Position numbers and translations under genes: made by a program
The notes under the pieces: model-generated
Told to the model about the DNA's origin: nothing
The model's database searches: none
What the model saw: only the letters and a program-made list of their open reading frames with translations
Shown: positions 10,833 to 21,762 of the stretch, in pieces
How positions within the stretch are numbered: the stretch's first letter is position 1
Layout of the letters: the number at the start of each line of letters is the position of its first letter
Source: Panicum virgatum
Taxonomy: Eukaryota > Streptophyta > Magnoliopsida > Poales > Poaceae
Reading direction: 5' to 3'
DNA: 64,000 nucleotides
NCBI RefSeq assembly: GCF_016808335.1
Contig: NC_053143.1
Location: forward strand, 4,683,398-4,747,397

Positions 10833-11244
10833 GGGTCTAATGCTATTTGTCTTCTTGCCTACAAACCACATTTCTACCAACAGAAGCCAAAGTTTTTGCA
10901 CACATCACTTTCGACATTCCTTCTCCCTTCAACTTAGAGCTACTGACTTTGGAAAATCGAAGTCGATCACTACGCCTTTATTTCCGACGGTCTTGCTACG
11001 GCATCGGGTTCACTTGTGCAGCGAGAGGGCGGACTCTCAATAGGGGACGAGCACATCGTGCATGCTTCTTCCAGGATTATTCACACAGCGATGGGCGTGT
11101 GGCCGTGTGTGGTGGAGGTCCTGGGTGTGGTGGCAACATGCGCCTAGTAACGAACGCTTGTGCTGCACTAGCCTTTCTGATACAGGGTATTCACTCTGAT
11201 CAGACCAGATACAGGGCATGTTTGGACCCACGCCCCAACTAATT

Positions 11245-12245
11245 TTTTTTTTGAGAAAGAGATGCAACCTGTATTAAAACCGAAGTAGCACAGTACATCT
11301 CAATCTAACAGCAAAGTCCCTGAGTAAAGCCAAAAATACAACAAGAACCCTACTGTTTGTCTTCCTCCTCCAGACATAGCGACGACACCAGAGCAAAGGC
11401 ATCGATACTGCACACAGGAGCTTCAAGCCACCAAACTCGCCCGTCCAAATCAAAGGGCGGACTCCAAACATTGGCAAACTGCAAGAGATATCCGTTGAAA
11501 GAGCTGCAGTTGTCGGCCGCTTCGATTTGGCCCTCTCACCACCTTCTACCGCCATGGATACGAAGCATCCAAATCCAGAAGAACCAGAGCGCAGCACCAA
11601 CAACCCCAAACCAAGCACCAGCACGTCCGTCAAAGAGGAAAAGACTCCTGTACAAAGGCTTGAGGAACCGAGAGCTTGCACAGAAACTTCAGATCCAGGA
11701 AGCCCCAAACTCACGGACCCAACGCCACCGTCGGAGCGCACGACGGCGAAGAAGAGAGAAGCCCGGAGTACCTTATTCCACGAACGCGACGCCAACTCCC
11801 TCATCCGAACGCCGCCGGGAAACCCACACCTCATACTGGCATCGGCACAGAAGGAGAAGAAGCAGACGAACCGGAAGTCGCCGTCTTCAACGCCGCCGGC
11901 GGACACGCAGCACGGGTAGACAGCGCACACCAACAGCCCAAAGACCGCCGGAAGCAAAACGCGCCGCCATGGATCGAGCCTCACCACCTCCACCCGCAGA
12001 CGAACGAAGGCAGCGACGCCCACTCCACCGGCAACCCTAGCTACCTAGCCCTAACCACCTAAAACTAGAAGCTAAAACTACGCCGGACGCCGATCCACTC
12101 GATTCCCTAGCCGAACAGCCGCCGGAGAGGCCGCCAGCGAGGGGAATCGGGCGGATCGACGCCGGAACTGGCTCCGCACCTCTTCGCCTTTCTCGAGAAC
12201 TGTTGGGGAAAAGGGGAGAAGGAGCGAGAAGGGGCACGTACTTGC
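11245..12245 (-). mobile_element. Poly(A)-tailed non-LTR retroposon (minus)
   Basis: Read on the minus strand, a GC-rich ~1-kb unit ends '…GGTTTTAATACAGG…' followed by an uninterrupted A run (T run at 11241-11251 on the plus strand). The flanks look like the two halves of a MITE ('CCCCAACTAA' on the left, 'CTAAAATTTTA' on the right), so it apparently inserted within CTAA(A)TTTT. A 249-codon open frame covers most of it (12023-11274), but it has no reverse transcriptase or endonuclease motifs. It resembles the element at 32893-33937 in layout and in the 3' phrase 'TACTGTGCT'. It is probably a non-autonomous LINE derivative. Confidence 0.5.
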
Positions 12246-12342
12246 TAGCTAAAATTTTAAAACTGAACTTTAGCCAGGGTGTTTGTGTAGGGAAACGGGC
12301 ACCGAAAAACAAAATTTTCTACCCATACTCAGAAACTAATGC

Positions 12343-13601
12343 TGTTATAGATCACGGGATTACCACTACACGTGTGGGTGCGGAACTTCTGTAGCGCGTC
12401 GGTGTAGTGCAGATGGAAGCCGGCAGTGCAGTTGCGAGATCCTCCTCACGTGCGGCTCGTCCTTGTGCAGCAGATGCAGCACCTCCAAGGTATCCACACG
12501 TACGGGAAGAAGCGTCGCGATCCGGACTGCTAAGTCCGCGAGAGCAACCTAGGGTTTGGTGCACAGGAGGGAGGTGTGCGGTACTGTAGCAGCACTACTG
12601 TTCACGTGCTGTACTGTTCACGCACGAGAAAAAGGCTAGAGTTAGCCTTGGGTGCCCCCTTCCCCTTGCTTTTATAGCCTCTGGGCGCTCCCTTAGGTGG
12701 GCTCCCCTTGGGCGCCTTCTTTGGGTCTGAGAGGCCCATTAGTCTAAGCCCAGTCTAATTTGGATCTCATCCTTATCAGGCTTTTTTCACTTAATTGTGT
12801 AACCCTATAGGCTCACATGCGAATAGAGATGGCCCAAGTACTCTTACTCGGTCCAATAGTAGACAGCAGCCTCTAGCAAGATATGTCAACTCCTATACGC
12901 ACGCAAAGATCATAGCAGACGAGCCGTCACAATGTCATATACATGTTGTTACTTTTGCCTCACGATATTTGGTCTAGCTCCAAGCCAACCACTCTTTCTC
13001 GATCCTGTGATTCGGAATCTTTGGTTAACTCTTAACCCCAGCATGGCCATGCATTTTCTGATCCAAATCACTCGAGGGGCCCAGAGATATCTCTCTCTTG
13101 CAGAGAGGGGCAAATCTCATCTTGACCGACTATGTCTCACAACATATTTCTTGACAGACCCGAAAGCCACCTTTATAACTACCCAGTTACGGTGTAGCGT
13201 TTGATGGCTCCTAAGTAAGTCGGTTCATATCTTGAGTACATACGACGATCTCAGGTCTTAGGACATAGCGTACATATTGTGTAATGAGAAGTTATCATCT
13301 CGTGTTGGGTCAGTTCAGTCTCATGTCTCACATGAGCCCACATTATTAGTTTGACATCCCCATGTCCATGACTTGTGAAACGTAGTCAATCAACTAATAC
13401 ATGTGCTAGTTTAATATTCATGTGTGTCCCCACATGAACTCTGACTAGGAACATTTTAGAATATCCATACAAGTAAAGAGTTTCACAAATACTTCACATA
13501 AGCATTAATCAATACAAGTTGTCATCCATGGATATTCAAGGAATACTTTATTAATCATGAATACAAAGAAATATAATTGCCTCTAGGGCATATTTCCAAC
13601 A
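12343..13601 (-). repeat. Copia solo LTR (Angela/BARE-like)
   Basis: On the minus strand it begins TGTTGGAAATATGCCCTAGA, the hallmark start of Angela/BARE-type Copia LTRs in grasses, and ends …CTATAACA. A TATA box (TATAAAAG, 12669-12676 reversed) fits this orientation. The length is 1,259 bp with no internal region attached. The flanking 5-mers (AATGC and GTTTG) do not match, so the solo LTR may come from recombination between two elements, or one border has been altered. Confidence 0.75.
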
Positions 13602-14520
13602 GTTTGGGTCCTCCAGCTGACCCAGCTATGCTAAATTTTAGGTGGTCTTTTAGCTGGGCCATTTGGATCCCTGTCATCTAAATTTAGTCAGCTAAAGTTT
13701 AGTTTGCGGATCCAAAGTCCTAAGCCACAAGACAGGTAGGTTCCGTTGTAGCTATTCAATTTACACTTAAAAAATGCAGTACAATGTACTTGCCTATTTC
13801 AGACCTATAAAAGTTAAGATAACTGACTTTAAATAAATATTACTTTGTTCTGCTGGCCGTGACTGGTGGTGATTTGTTGTGAGAGAAAAATATTGTTGGC
13901 CGGCTGGTGACTGATGCTATTTTAGTGTGAGAGAAAAACACTGTTAGCTGGTTGGCTAACCAACATGCCAAACAGAGTGAATTAAAACAACTGCTATGGA
14001 CAATGTTTTGGTGCAGCTACACAGTAACTCAAAGAAAAGTGATCCGTCACAAAAGGAAAAAAGTGTGGAGATCGCTCATAATATGAAGGCTAAAAATTAC
14101 AAAGCCTACTAATGAATGTCTGAACAAATGTATCTGTATCTTGCCACACAAGACTCAACTTTGACAGCCTGACAGGAACATGCACGCCCTTGCAGGAACC
14201 AATGCATCTCGTGAGCCACAATCCACGTCCCTCGTACTTAATTTGGCCCATTTTTCTATTAGAACATACCTGTATTGAAGTTAAGGATACAGTACATGAA
14301 CCCGTACAACAGATCCCTTGTAAACAAAAAAATTACAATCAAGTCCCTAGAAACCTCTGCATCTCGAATCCTCCATAGCTCGATTTCACCGGCCACCACT
14401 GGACACCGTCAGACCCCCGTCTTCCCTAGATCATCCGAAGCTCCATCGCCACAAGGCTTTGAGAAGAGCTGCAGTAGACACTCACCCAAACGGATGAGAT
14501 AAAGGCATCGCCGGTAGTCT
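13602..14520. other. MITE remnants and unassigned DNA
   Basis: 13602-13735 carries the 'CTAAATTTTAG/CTAAAGTTTAG' phrases of the MITE type also seen at 37796-38186. 13850-13980 carries 'GTGAGAGAAAAATATTGTT' twice, a phrase that recurs at 37180-37260. The remainder to 14520 has no supported gene. Confidence 0.4.
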
Positions 14521-14523
14521 GTC

Positions 14524-14604
14524 GATGGGGTGGGTGGGGGTGGGGGGAGGGGGGGGGGACGCTCCGACCATCGACCATTGTCGGGGGGGGGGGGGGGGGG
14601 GGCT
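14524..14604. repeat. Guanine homopolymer tracts
   Basis: There are several G runs (8-10 bases) from 14529 to 14560 and an unbroken run of about 20 G ending near 14602. Such sequence can form G-quadruplexes and is prone to length error in assembly. A shorter run lies at 15116-15129. Confidence 0.9.
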
Positions 14605-16560
14605 CAAGGTCAATCTCTCCTACCATCTGGCAGCCCCACAGCCACCGCTACATCTACAGACCAAAAAGACAGCTTATTACTCACCTCCCTACACGGACGA
14701 CAAGTCGCCAGTCGTTGCCTCCGACATAGGAGCTCCACGTCGGGAATAAGAGGCTCGACCCTCATAGACCTCGCAGCGGCGCTCGAGTGAGCACTGCTGC
14801 AACAGAGACGAGGCCGAAGGACGTTATTCCACAATGTCCATGACACCGCTGCCTCGCCATCGCCGCCCGCAAATACCATCCTCGACTCCTCCGCGAAATT
14901 CCAACGGCAGGAAGACAAAAGCTATATACATCGACCGCCTCTCCCACCATTACCCATCCTCTCCAATGGCACAAAGGCCACCAGAAGGGAGAGGGAACAA
15001 AGGAGATCGACGTCGAAAACGGATTGCCTTCCTACCGCCCTCTCTCAACTATGGTAGGAGAAGACTTGAGAGGAAGCCGTACATTGGCCAATGGGTAGAT
15101 AGGACAAAGGAAGAAGGGGGGGGGGGGGAGAGGATGACGAACTGATCAAAGAGCTTCCGGGCAGTATCGGTGGTGTCAGGCCATCAGTTCCCGCTCCCCT
15201 GGGCCAGTGGCCAGTGCCTTGAGGCTCGTGCAAAGCCAAGCTGGGCTCCGAGTTGTTGATGGTCTAACAGGGTTGCTCCGACCCAATTGGCACAAATAGG
15301 ATGCCAACTTGTCGGTGTGTGTGGGTGGGAGGGGGCTATTAGAGGCCATCCGTGTGACTACAATGAAAATCATCGCAAAAGCCCCCGCCTTCCCCTTCTC
15401 TCCTCATCTTCTTCCTCCATCCTCTCCCGCCCTTTCATCCACAACCTCGAAAGCCACCGCGCGCCCGTCCACCCATCGCAGCGCCGCCGGCCTTCGACCT
15501 CGGGCTTCTTCTTGCCCTCGGCGCCAGCCACCGCCCACCGGGGGTCTAGCCGCCGGTTGAACCACCATGACCGTGGGGCCCGACCTTCCCCTCTATATAG
15601 CCACAGGCATGGAAACCCGCACCTTCGAAGACCTAAAACCCTAACCCTAACCATAACTGCTGCCTCGACCACCAACCCGGCCCGGGGCGACCTCGCCGTC
15701 AGCCGCTCCCCCTACATCCCACCCCTCACCGGCGGCCACCCCCCTTGGAATCCTAACCCCGGCAGCCCCGGCGCCGGGCTGTAGCTGGGCCTGGTGCAAC
15801 AGGTTGCATCGCACCCGCGTGCGTGACCCCTAGTATTAGCACTGGTGGGCAGTGGGTGGTGTGCGACGGGAGAGCTAGCAGAAGAGTCCGAGGTGGACAA
15901 GGAAGCGGAACCCAATGGTTCCTAGGCTTGCAAGGCTTTATAAGGTGATGGATGCAGTGAAGTAGATCTGCTCGTCGGGACGGTGAGGGAGAAGGGCGTC
16001 GAAGAAGAAGAGAGGGGAGAGGTGAGAGGAGAAGAGGTGCCACTTACAAGCGGACCTAACATGTCAGATGGTCCACCTGGGCGTTTCTATCCAGCTCAGC
16101 ACGTGACGCATGCGAAACCACTCGGCAAAACAAGGTTAGTTTCACAAACTTAAGGGTGTTAAATATCCAGTTTTATAATTTGGAGGATGAAATAGTCCTG
16201 CTGCAATAATTAGGAGGGGCGTTATGCAGATTTCTTCCTCCACGTCTTGATTATGCTGCAAATTGCATCGGAGTATAATGTCAACGACTTGGTCGTATCT
16301 GCTTTCTGCGTATTTACTCTGTTTCCGCCGGCCATGTGTATCATGACAAGCTCAGTCGGTCGCCCTATGGATCATATATTTTCCAGGTCGGCATCCTTAG
16401 CTTGTAGAAACTTTCTGGTGAAGCACAAATTCCCAATTTATGTGAGCCCAAGTACATATGAATTGATTGATTGAACATGGTTTTGTTCGGATATGCTTTT
16501 TATCAAAAAAAAAAATACAAGATGCTCAGCTGCTTCATAACGCTGGCTCGCCACACTAAC
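14605..16560. other. GC-rich, repeat-like block ending in poly(A)
   Basis: Open frames of up to 165 codons occur (for example 15287-15784), but they are Ser/Pro/Arg-rich with no domain. A TATATAG lies near 15592. The block ends '…TATGCTTTTTATC' followed by 11 A at about 16505-16515, like a retroposon tail. I could not find a target duplication, so I do not call an element. No gene is supported. Confidence 0.35.
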
Positions 16561-17039
16561 CAAACTAATGCCTCACCGAAGCACGGTAAGCAAAACTGCT
16601 GGTTCCAAAGCATCGGTAGCTAACTAGAAATAGCTACAGCACGCTCAAAATCTCAGAGGTTGAACTTACCATTTCCTACAGCATGTGCATTCGAGTCTTG
16701 AGATAATCTGTATTCGGAGCAAAAAAACGACAGCACGAAGTAGAGAATGAGAAGCAATATAATGGGCGCGACATAAGGAAATCTCTCGTTTGAAAAAAAA
16801 ATATATATAAGGAAATCTCATTTTTCTAGACTTTGATCAGTACCATCTTGAGTTTTTCATCCGCGACAAATTGAACAAGCTCCAGTCGACCTTCAGTTTG
16901 GTACATCATACACTCCTACAGGGTTAACGACCATCTAACTCGGTCCTAAACACAACAAAAGGTTACAGCTACTTCAGAAGCCGGAGCGCTATTGTCGCGG
17001 CTTAGTTCTCTGACCCTACAGCATTGGAGGCCTAGAGCC

Positions 17040-18564
17040 CTAAAGACCCGGCTTCACCAACCCCTTCACAGCAAACACAAGTGCGCCTTCATTTTCCAGC
17101 TCCTTGATAAACTGCTCCGATCTTGGTGTCTGCGCAACGACAAGGCCAAGCAGCTTGGTTGGAGGAGCTTCTGAATTTGCGTGGGGCTTCCTTTGATCAC
17201 TGGGCTCAATCTCAGCGCCAACACCATGGACAACGCCTGGAGATGGTTGCCTCTCAGATGGCATGGTACCCTTTGAAACATGCATTTCTTGGTCCTGGGT
17301 GTCGCCTTGCACCTTATCTTCATGGTCCTTTCTCTCCACAGCATGTGATGTAGAGACCTTTTGTTTCAATTGGGTAGCTGCTTTCCTCTTGCATGTCCAT
17401 AGGGTTTCCCAGGTATTCATCATGGCATCCCAAGCATCGGGATTAGGGACTGGATCTGAAAGGTGATGTTAAGATTGTAACCACCCCCCTTGTATAATCA
17501 TCAGAAATTTATTCAAATCCTTAAATGCAATGCATTGCTGACACACAGTAATTAAGGTTATTACCATAAGACACATAATTGGGCTGATGGGGACAAATAT
17601 ATCTAGAATGGAGAGATTGTACATGTGCAGGCACATGCCTATGAAATTCATACTGATACATCAAAAATCTTGAACATGGTGCCATATGAGAAAGTTAAAA
17701 AAAAACAGAAAAGTTATGACAGCAGTTAAGAGGAACTTACCAATGAAATTATTGAAAGTTAGAATAATTTGTGGTTGATATGTTTCAGTGACTTCAAAAT
17801 ATTTGGAAGGATAAGAAAATTTTGCAGCTGAATGCTTCATTCTAGTGTGAATGGCATAACTTGTATACTTAAACCCAATCATTTGAACTAATGATATGGT
17901 GCAAACAGCAAACTTGACCATTCAAGCCAAATGATATGACCACACAATGACACAAACGATTAATGATCATTCACAAATTGGTTAATACATTGTACTTTTG
18001 AATAATGTGACTTTAATAATTACCAGGATATGAGAAAGTAAAGAATGTCACAAAAACTCTAAATTTTGATCTGACTTGTGAGCAACCATTCTTGGCATTA
18101 TTGCTGACGAGCAGTGAACATACAATTTACCTTTTTTTTCAGCAATAAGGTACCAAGTTCAACCTCTTAAGTGTATTGGTCCACATTAGTTCTTCCAAGA
18201 TGCTTTCACAAAGCACCACTTTCATCCAATTTCAAAGAAAATGAAAAAAAAGACTACCTTAAATTTTAAGAACTGATATCAACGCTTCATGCTTCATGGT
18301 TGGAAAAAGATGCCAAAACTCACACATACAACCTGCATGAGCTTGAAAGTTAGGGCAAGCAGGTTTAAGTTATTAGTTGCATTGGACCCAGTGTGGTTGC
18401 AAGTAAAAAAAAGATGTAAGATAAAAACAAATTGTTTTGATTGTACAAGAACTCACATTTTTATCACATTGATAGATGCACGGTTTTGTTGTTCCTTCAA
18501 TAACTATAGGTCCTGACAAACTTTTACAAGGGTTCCTGTGTATTCCAATATTGCCTCCTGCCAT
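17040..18564 (-). CDS. Copy B: candidate chimeric gene ending in the PHD gene's last exon
   Basis: The final exon (17455-17040) is about 90% identical in protein to the C-terminal exon of the intact PHD gene and keeps a full open frame of 138 codons. A one-base deletion just before the end gives a slightly earlier stop. Its first ~20 codons ('DPVPNPDAWDAMMNTWE') are not from the parent. Upstream on the same strand is a possible exon 17912-17741 with a consensus donor GTAAGT. Its final phase (one base) joins the last exon in frame as Asp. A possible first exon is 18564-18457, starting MAGGNIGIH and ending at a GTGAGT donor in phase 0. The acceptor at 17913 is weak and further exons may be missing. 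I cannot identify the upstream exons. The match to the parent continues into the 3' UTR down to about 16560. Whether it is expressed is unknown. Confidence 0.4.
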
Positions 18565-19185
18565 GATGGAGAAGCATTTAAGGACTAGATGGTTGCAATA
18601 TTAATAGAAATACAACAGATAAGGATCTGATGGGAAAACAGAAAACAGAAAGTAGAATATTGATTTTGGAGAGAACGGGAACTGCAACCAATATTCAGCA
18701 TCTGTGTCAAAAGGATATCAGCACCGCTGCGCCCGTTCATCCACGATCAGTCAACTAGGAGTCAAAGGACTTGCCGAAGACAAGTCTTACTCTAAGAAAG
18801 AACGAGTTAGAAATGGCTACAGGTAAACAAATCCTACTATCACCTCAAAGTACAACCAGGATCGAAGAGGTTTTGTGCCCAAACTACATTAAAAACATAC
18901 ACATTAGCTTATCTCGGCCACCAACATTGAACTTTTCTGATTGGAAGCCACCTCCTTAACACTGTCTTTGTTGGAGAATTCATGCAACCTAATTCATATC
19001 AAAAGATGGCGGCCAAATTAGTCTAAATTTACTAAATTGAAACCTGCCTTATTCCTAACATAAGATTGCGTCCAAATTAGAAGTCTTGATGCAACCTAAA
19101 TATTTAGTAGTCTTGATGCAACATAAATATTCTTAAATATGATTATTCTTTAAACGTGTGCCTGTGGCACGTGCATCCCCACTAT
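18565..19185. other. Spacer ending in a Helitron-like motif
   Basis: It is AT-rich with no domain. At 19160-19186 the hairpin GTGCC-TGT-GGCAC is followed 12 bases later by CTAT, and the Mutator coding sequence starts immediately afterwards. This could be the eroded 3' end (CTAG to CTAT) of a Helitron inserted in the transposase gene. Confidence 0.35.
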
Positions 19186-19188
19186 TGA

Positions 19189-21762
19189 TCCAAATGACTG
19201 CATCTTCCCAATAGCAGTGGCAGTGGTGGAGGTTGAATCACTTAGCACATGGAAATGGTTTTTGAATACACTTAAGGATGACCTGCACATTGACAACACA
19301 TACCCCTGGACTGTTATGACAGACAAGCAAAAGGTCAGTTCAGAACTTAATTGACTTATGCAATTTGTTATCTGAAAATGAGTAGTGTTTATAACTGAAT
19401 GTATTTGTGACTTATGTAGGGTCTCATACTAGCTGTTCAGCAGGTGTTTCCAGAAGCTGAGCACATATTTTGTGTCAGGCACATGTATCAGAACTTCCAA
19501 GGACACTTCAAAGATGAGAATCTAAAAAACCAACTCTAGGCATGTGCTAGGTCTAGCTCCATTAGTCAGTGGGAAAGAAACATGAACAAGATGAAAATAT
19601 TAAACAAAGATGCCTATGATTGGTTGGAAAAAATGGCACCAAACATCTGGGTGAGAGCTTTCTTTAGCACTTTTCCTAAATGTGACATTCTGCTGAACAA
19701 TTCATGTGAGGTTTTCAACAAATACATTCTAGAGGCTAGGGAACTTCCTGTACTTAGCATGTTGCTGAGGATCAAATCTCAGTTGATGACCAAACATTGG
19801 AACAAGCAGAAGGAGGCAGTGAGCTTCCAAGGACAAATCTGTCCTGTAGGAAAGTAGAATGCGTATAATGTGGTCGATGTATTGCATTGAGCCCCTTGGG
19901 CGGTATATATAGAGTACAGAGACTTGGGGGACCAAGGCATCTCCCCGATACATACGGCAGTCCGGAATTACATATCCTAACCTACTAAATATACTCTTAC
20001 ATCCCCCCGCAGTCGTAGCGGTAGCAACATGAACGGACAGACTGGAGAACAATGGAGATATCCCCCAGCAGTCGGAACGCCAGTGCGAAAGCTTCTACTG
20101 GAGTAGCTCATGCAGATGATAGCTCCTTAGTGACGAAGTAGCCGAGGTCGAGGTGGACGTGGTCGAAGCCGTGGAGGAGGGCGCAGGTCTGAAGCGTTGT
20201 CGAGGCACCCGAGTACACAAGATCAGGAGCTTCTAGCCGAGGATAGCAGCAGGACGGTGAGCGGTGGATGGTGATGGTAGACTAGGTAGCTGAAAAGCGC
20301 ACGAGGTCTTCCTTCAGCAACATCGGTGGCGGTGTTCGCGCGAGAACGGCAGGAGGCGCGGACTCGGATCAAGTGCCAGCTTGACGAGGACCGTCAGCGG
20401 ATGGCGCCACCGCCTGAAAAGGAGGCGACACCGGCAATGATGGCTTGACCACGAGTGTCGATGATGTAGCCTGTGAGGGCACGCAACAGCAACCTCGTTC
20501 TTGGGAGTGTCGACGATGATGCGGCGACGAACGGTAGGGCGACGCAAACCCGATCTCTGATCGGAAAAAAAGAAACACAGCAGTAGGAGGACCATGGGTA
20601 CATCTCGGGTGCACCTAGCGATGCCCCCCAACCTTATCTCATTCACCCATTGGTCAGAAAGACATGGAGGGAGAGAGAGAAAAGCAGAGGAGGCAAGACC
20701 CGCTCGGAGAGGAATCTCGATGGGGAGGGTGCAGCCCGAGATGCGTCTCTGCTCCAATGGTGCGGTGGGCTAGCGGCCCCATGAGGCGCCCCTGCAGCCG
20801 CGTCCTCGCGCATGGCAGCGGCGAAAGTGGTGCTGGGGAGGAAGGGGTGGCAGGCTCAGCGACACGGAGGAGAGAGCAGGCGATGGAGGGCGGAGCGCCC
20901 ACGGCGCTGCAGTCCACCGGCAACGGCGGTGGAGTGGCGCGGTGGAGCGGGGCTAGGCAGTTGCGCTACCAGAGCCTAGCGACGATGACAAGGGCGTCGG
21001 AGCCGGACTGCCACCCTGGCGGATCCATCCGCGGCTGCAGGCGGCGCGGCTAGACCGGCGAGAGAAGGGCGGCACGCGATCGTCGGGCTCCCCCGATCTT
21101 GCGGCGGCGACGGCGACGCTGGCGACGAATCCTGGCGGTGAGGTAGGCCCCCTTGCTGTGCTTGACGACGACAAGCATGGTGAATCAGAGGGATCCGACG
21201 GGCATCCTACGAGGGCGCTGCCCCCGGCGGAGATCGATCTCCCCGGGGGCGGCGCGGCGGCGGCTGCGGAAGTGGAAGCCTAGGTCGAAACCCTAACTCG
21301 TGATACCATGTAGAAAAGTAGGATGCGTATAATGTGGTCGATGTATTGCATTGAGTCCCTTGGGCGGTATATATAGAGTACAGAGACTTGGAGGGCCAAG
21401 GCACCTCCCCGATACATATGGCAGTCCGGGATTACATATCCTAACCTACCAAATATACTCTAACATGTCCCAAGATTAGGAAAAAGATTGCTAAAAATGC
21501 AGAATTGGCAAACATATGTTATGCAATGCCAGCTGGGAAAGGAATATTCCAAGTTCAGGTCAAAGATTACCAACACATTGTGGATCTTGAGATGAAAACT
21601 TGTGACTGCAGGAGATGGGAACTGGCAGGAATACCATGTTCTCATGCCATTTCCTTCTTGAGGCATGAAAAAATGGCTGCAGAATCAGTAGTGGACAGTT
21701 GTTATTCTGTTGTTTCCTTTCTGACTGCATATGCTAACAATATCTGGCCATGCAATATCTAG
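19189..21762 (+). pseudogene. Mutator-like (MULE) transposase fragment, disrupted
   Basis: Transposase coding begins abruptly at 19189 ('DPNDCIFPIAVAVVE'). It runs to 19333, skips an intron (19334-19419, GT…AG, phase 0) and continues to the LTR insertion at 19844. It resumes at about 21466 and ends with a stop at 21760-21762. Visible family features are the DDE-region phrase 'WTVMTDKQKGL', the His/Cys segment 'CVRHMYQNF', the conserved Glu in 'CEVFNKYILEAR', and a C-terminal SWIM zinc finger (CDC…CSH). A TAG replaces the expected Trp codon after 'LKNQL' (near 19538). The N-terminal half is missing. MULE transposases of this kind cut and paste DNA in the nucleus; this copy cannot. Confidence 0.85.
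19845..21465 (-). mobile_element. Small LTR retrotransposon (157-bp LTRs) inside the MULE gene
   Basis: Two direct 157-bp LTRs (19845-20001 and 21309-21465) differ at about 10 positions. They are flanked by the 5-bp target duplication TGTCC (19840-19844 and 21466-21470). The element lies on the minus strand. Next to the right LTR is TGGTATCACGAG, close to the initiator-tRNA primer-binding site, and next to the left LTR is a polypurine tract (GCGGGGGGA on the minus strand). The 1.3-kb interior is GC-rich, with no protease, integrase or reverse transcriptase. It is therefore a non-autonomous element of TRIM-like LTR size, probably mobilised by Copia-type machinery. Confidence 0.9.

Larger units (their letters stand above)
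9680..11040 (-). pseudogene. Copy C: degenerate internal part of the PHD gene
   Basis: Segments match the intact gene in the same order. 9680-9840 corresponds to intron sequence around 41290-41450 (shared 'TATCCATGGCACTAGTAAAT'). 9843-9895 corresponds to part of exon 5 (shared 'AACAGAAGGGAAGATCAG'). 10310-10515 and 10850-10970 correspond to parts of the large exon 3 (shared 'GGGTTTGAATCT', 'CACCTGCATGGCCT'-like and 'CTACAAACCACATTT'). The copy is interrupted by a ~170-bp repeat at 9897-10065 and by a MITE at 10641-10832. Stops and indels are frequent, so it is a dead copy, clearly older than copy B. Confidence 0.75.

Noticed and set aside
11274..12023. 249-codon open frame on the minus strand
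   Set aside because: It has no conserved domain, has a skewed Val/Leu/Ser/Arg composition, and lies wholly inside a poly(A)-tailed retroposon. It is most likely GC-driven openness.
15637..15660. Telomere-like CCCTAA repeats
   Set aside because: There are only two to three units within GC-rich sequence, which is too few for a telomeric or interstitial telomere tract.
18457..18564. Treating the MAGGNIGIH exon as certain
   Set aside because: Only the donor site and an ATG support it. No homology is recognised, so it is kept as part of a low-confidence model.
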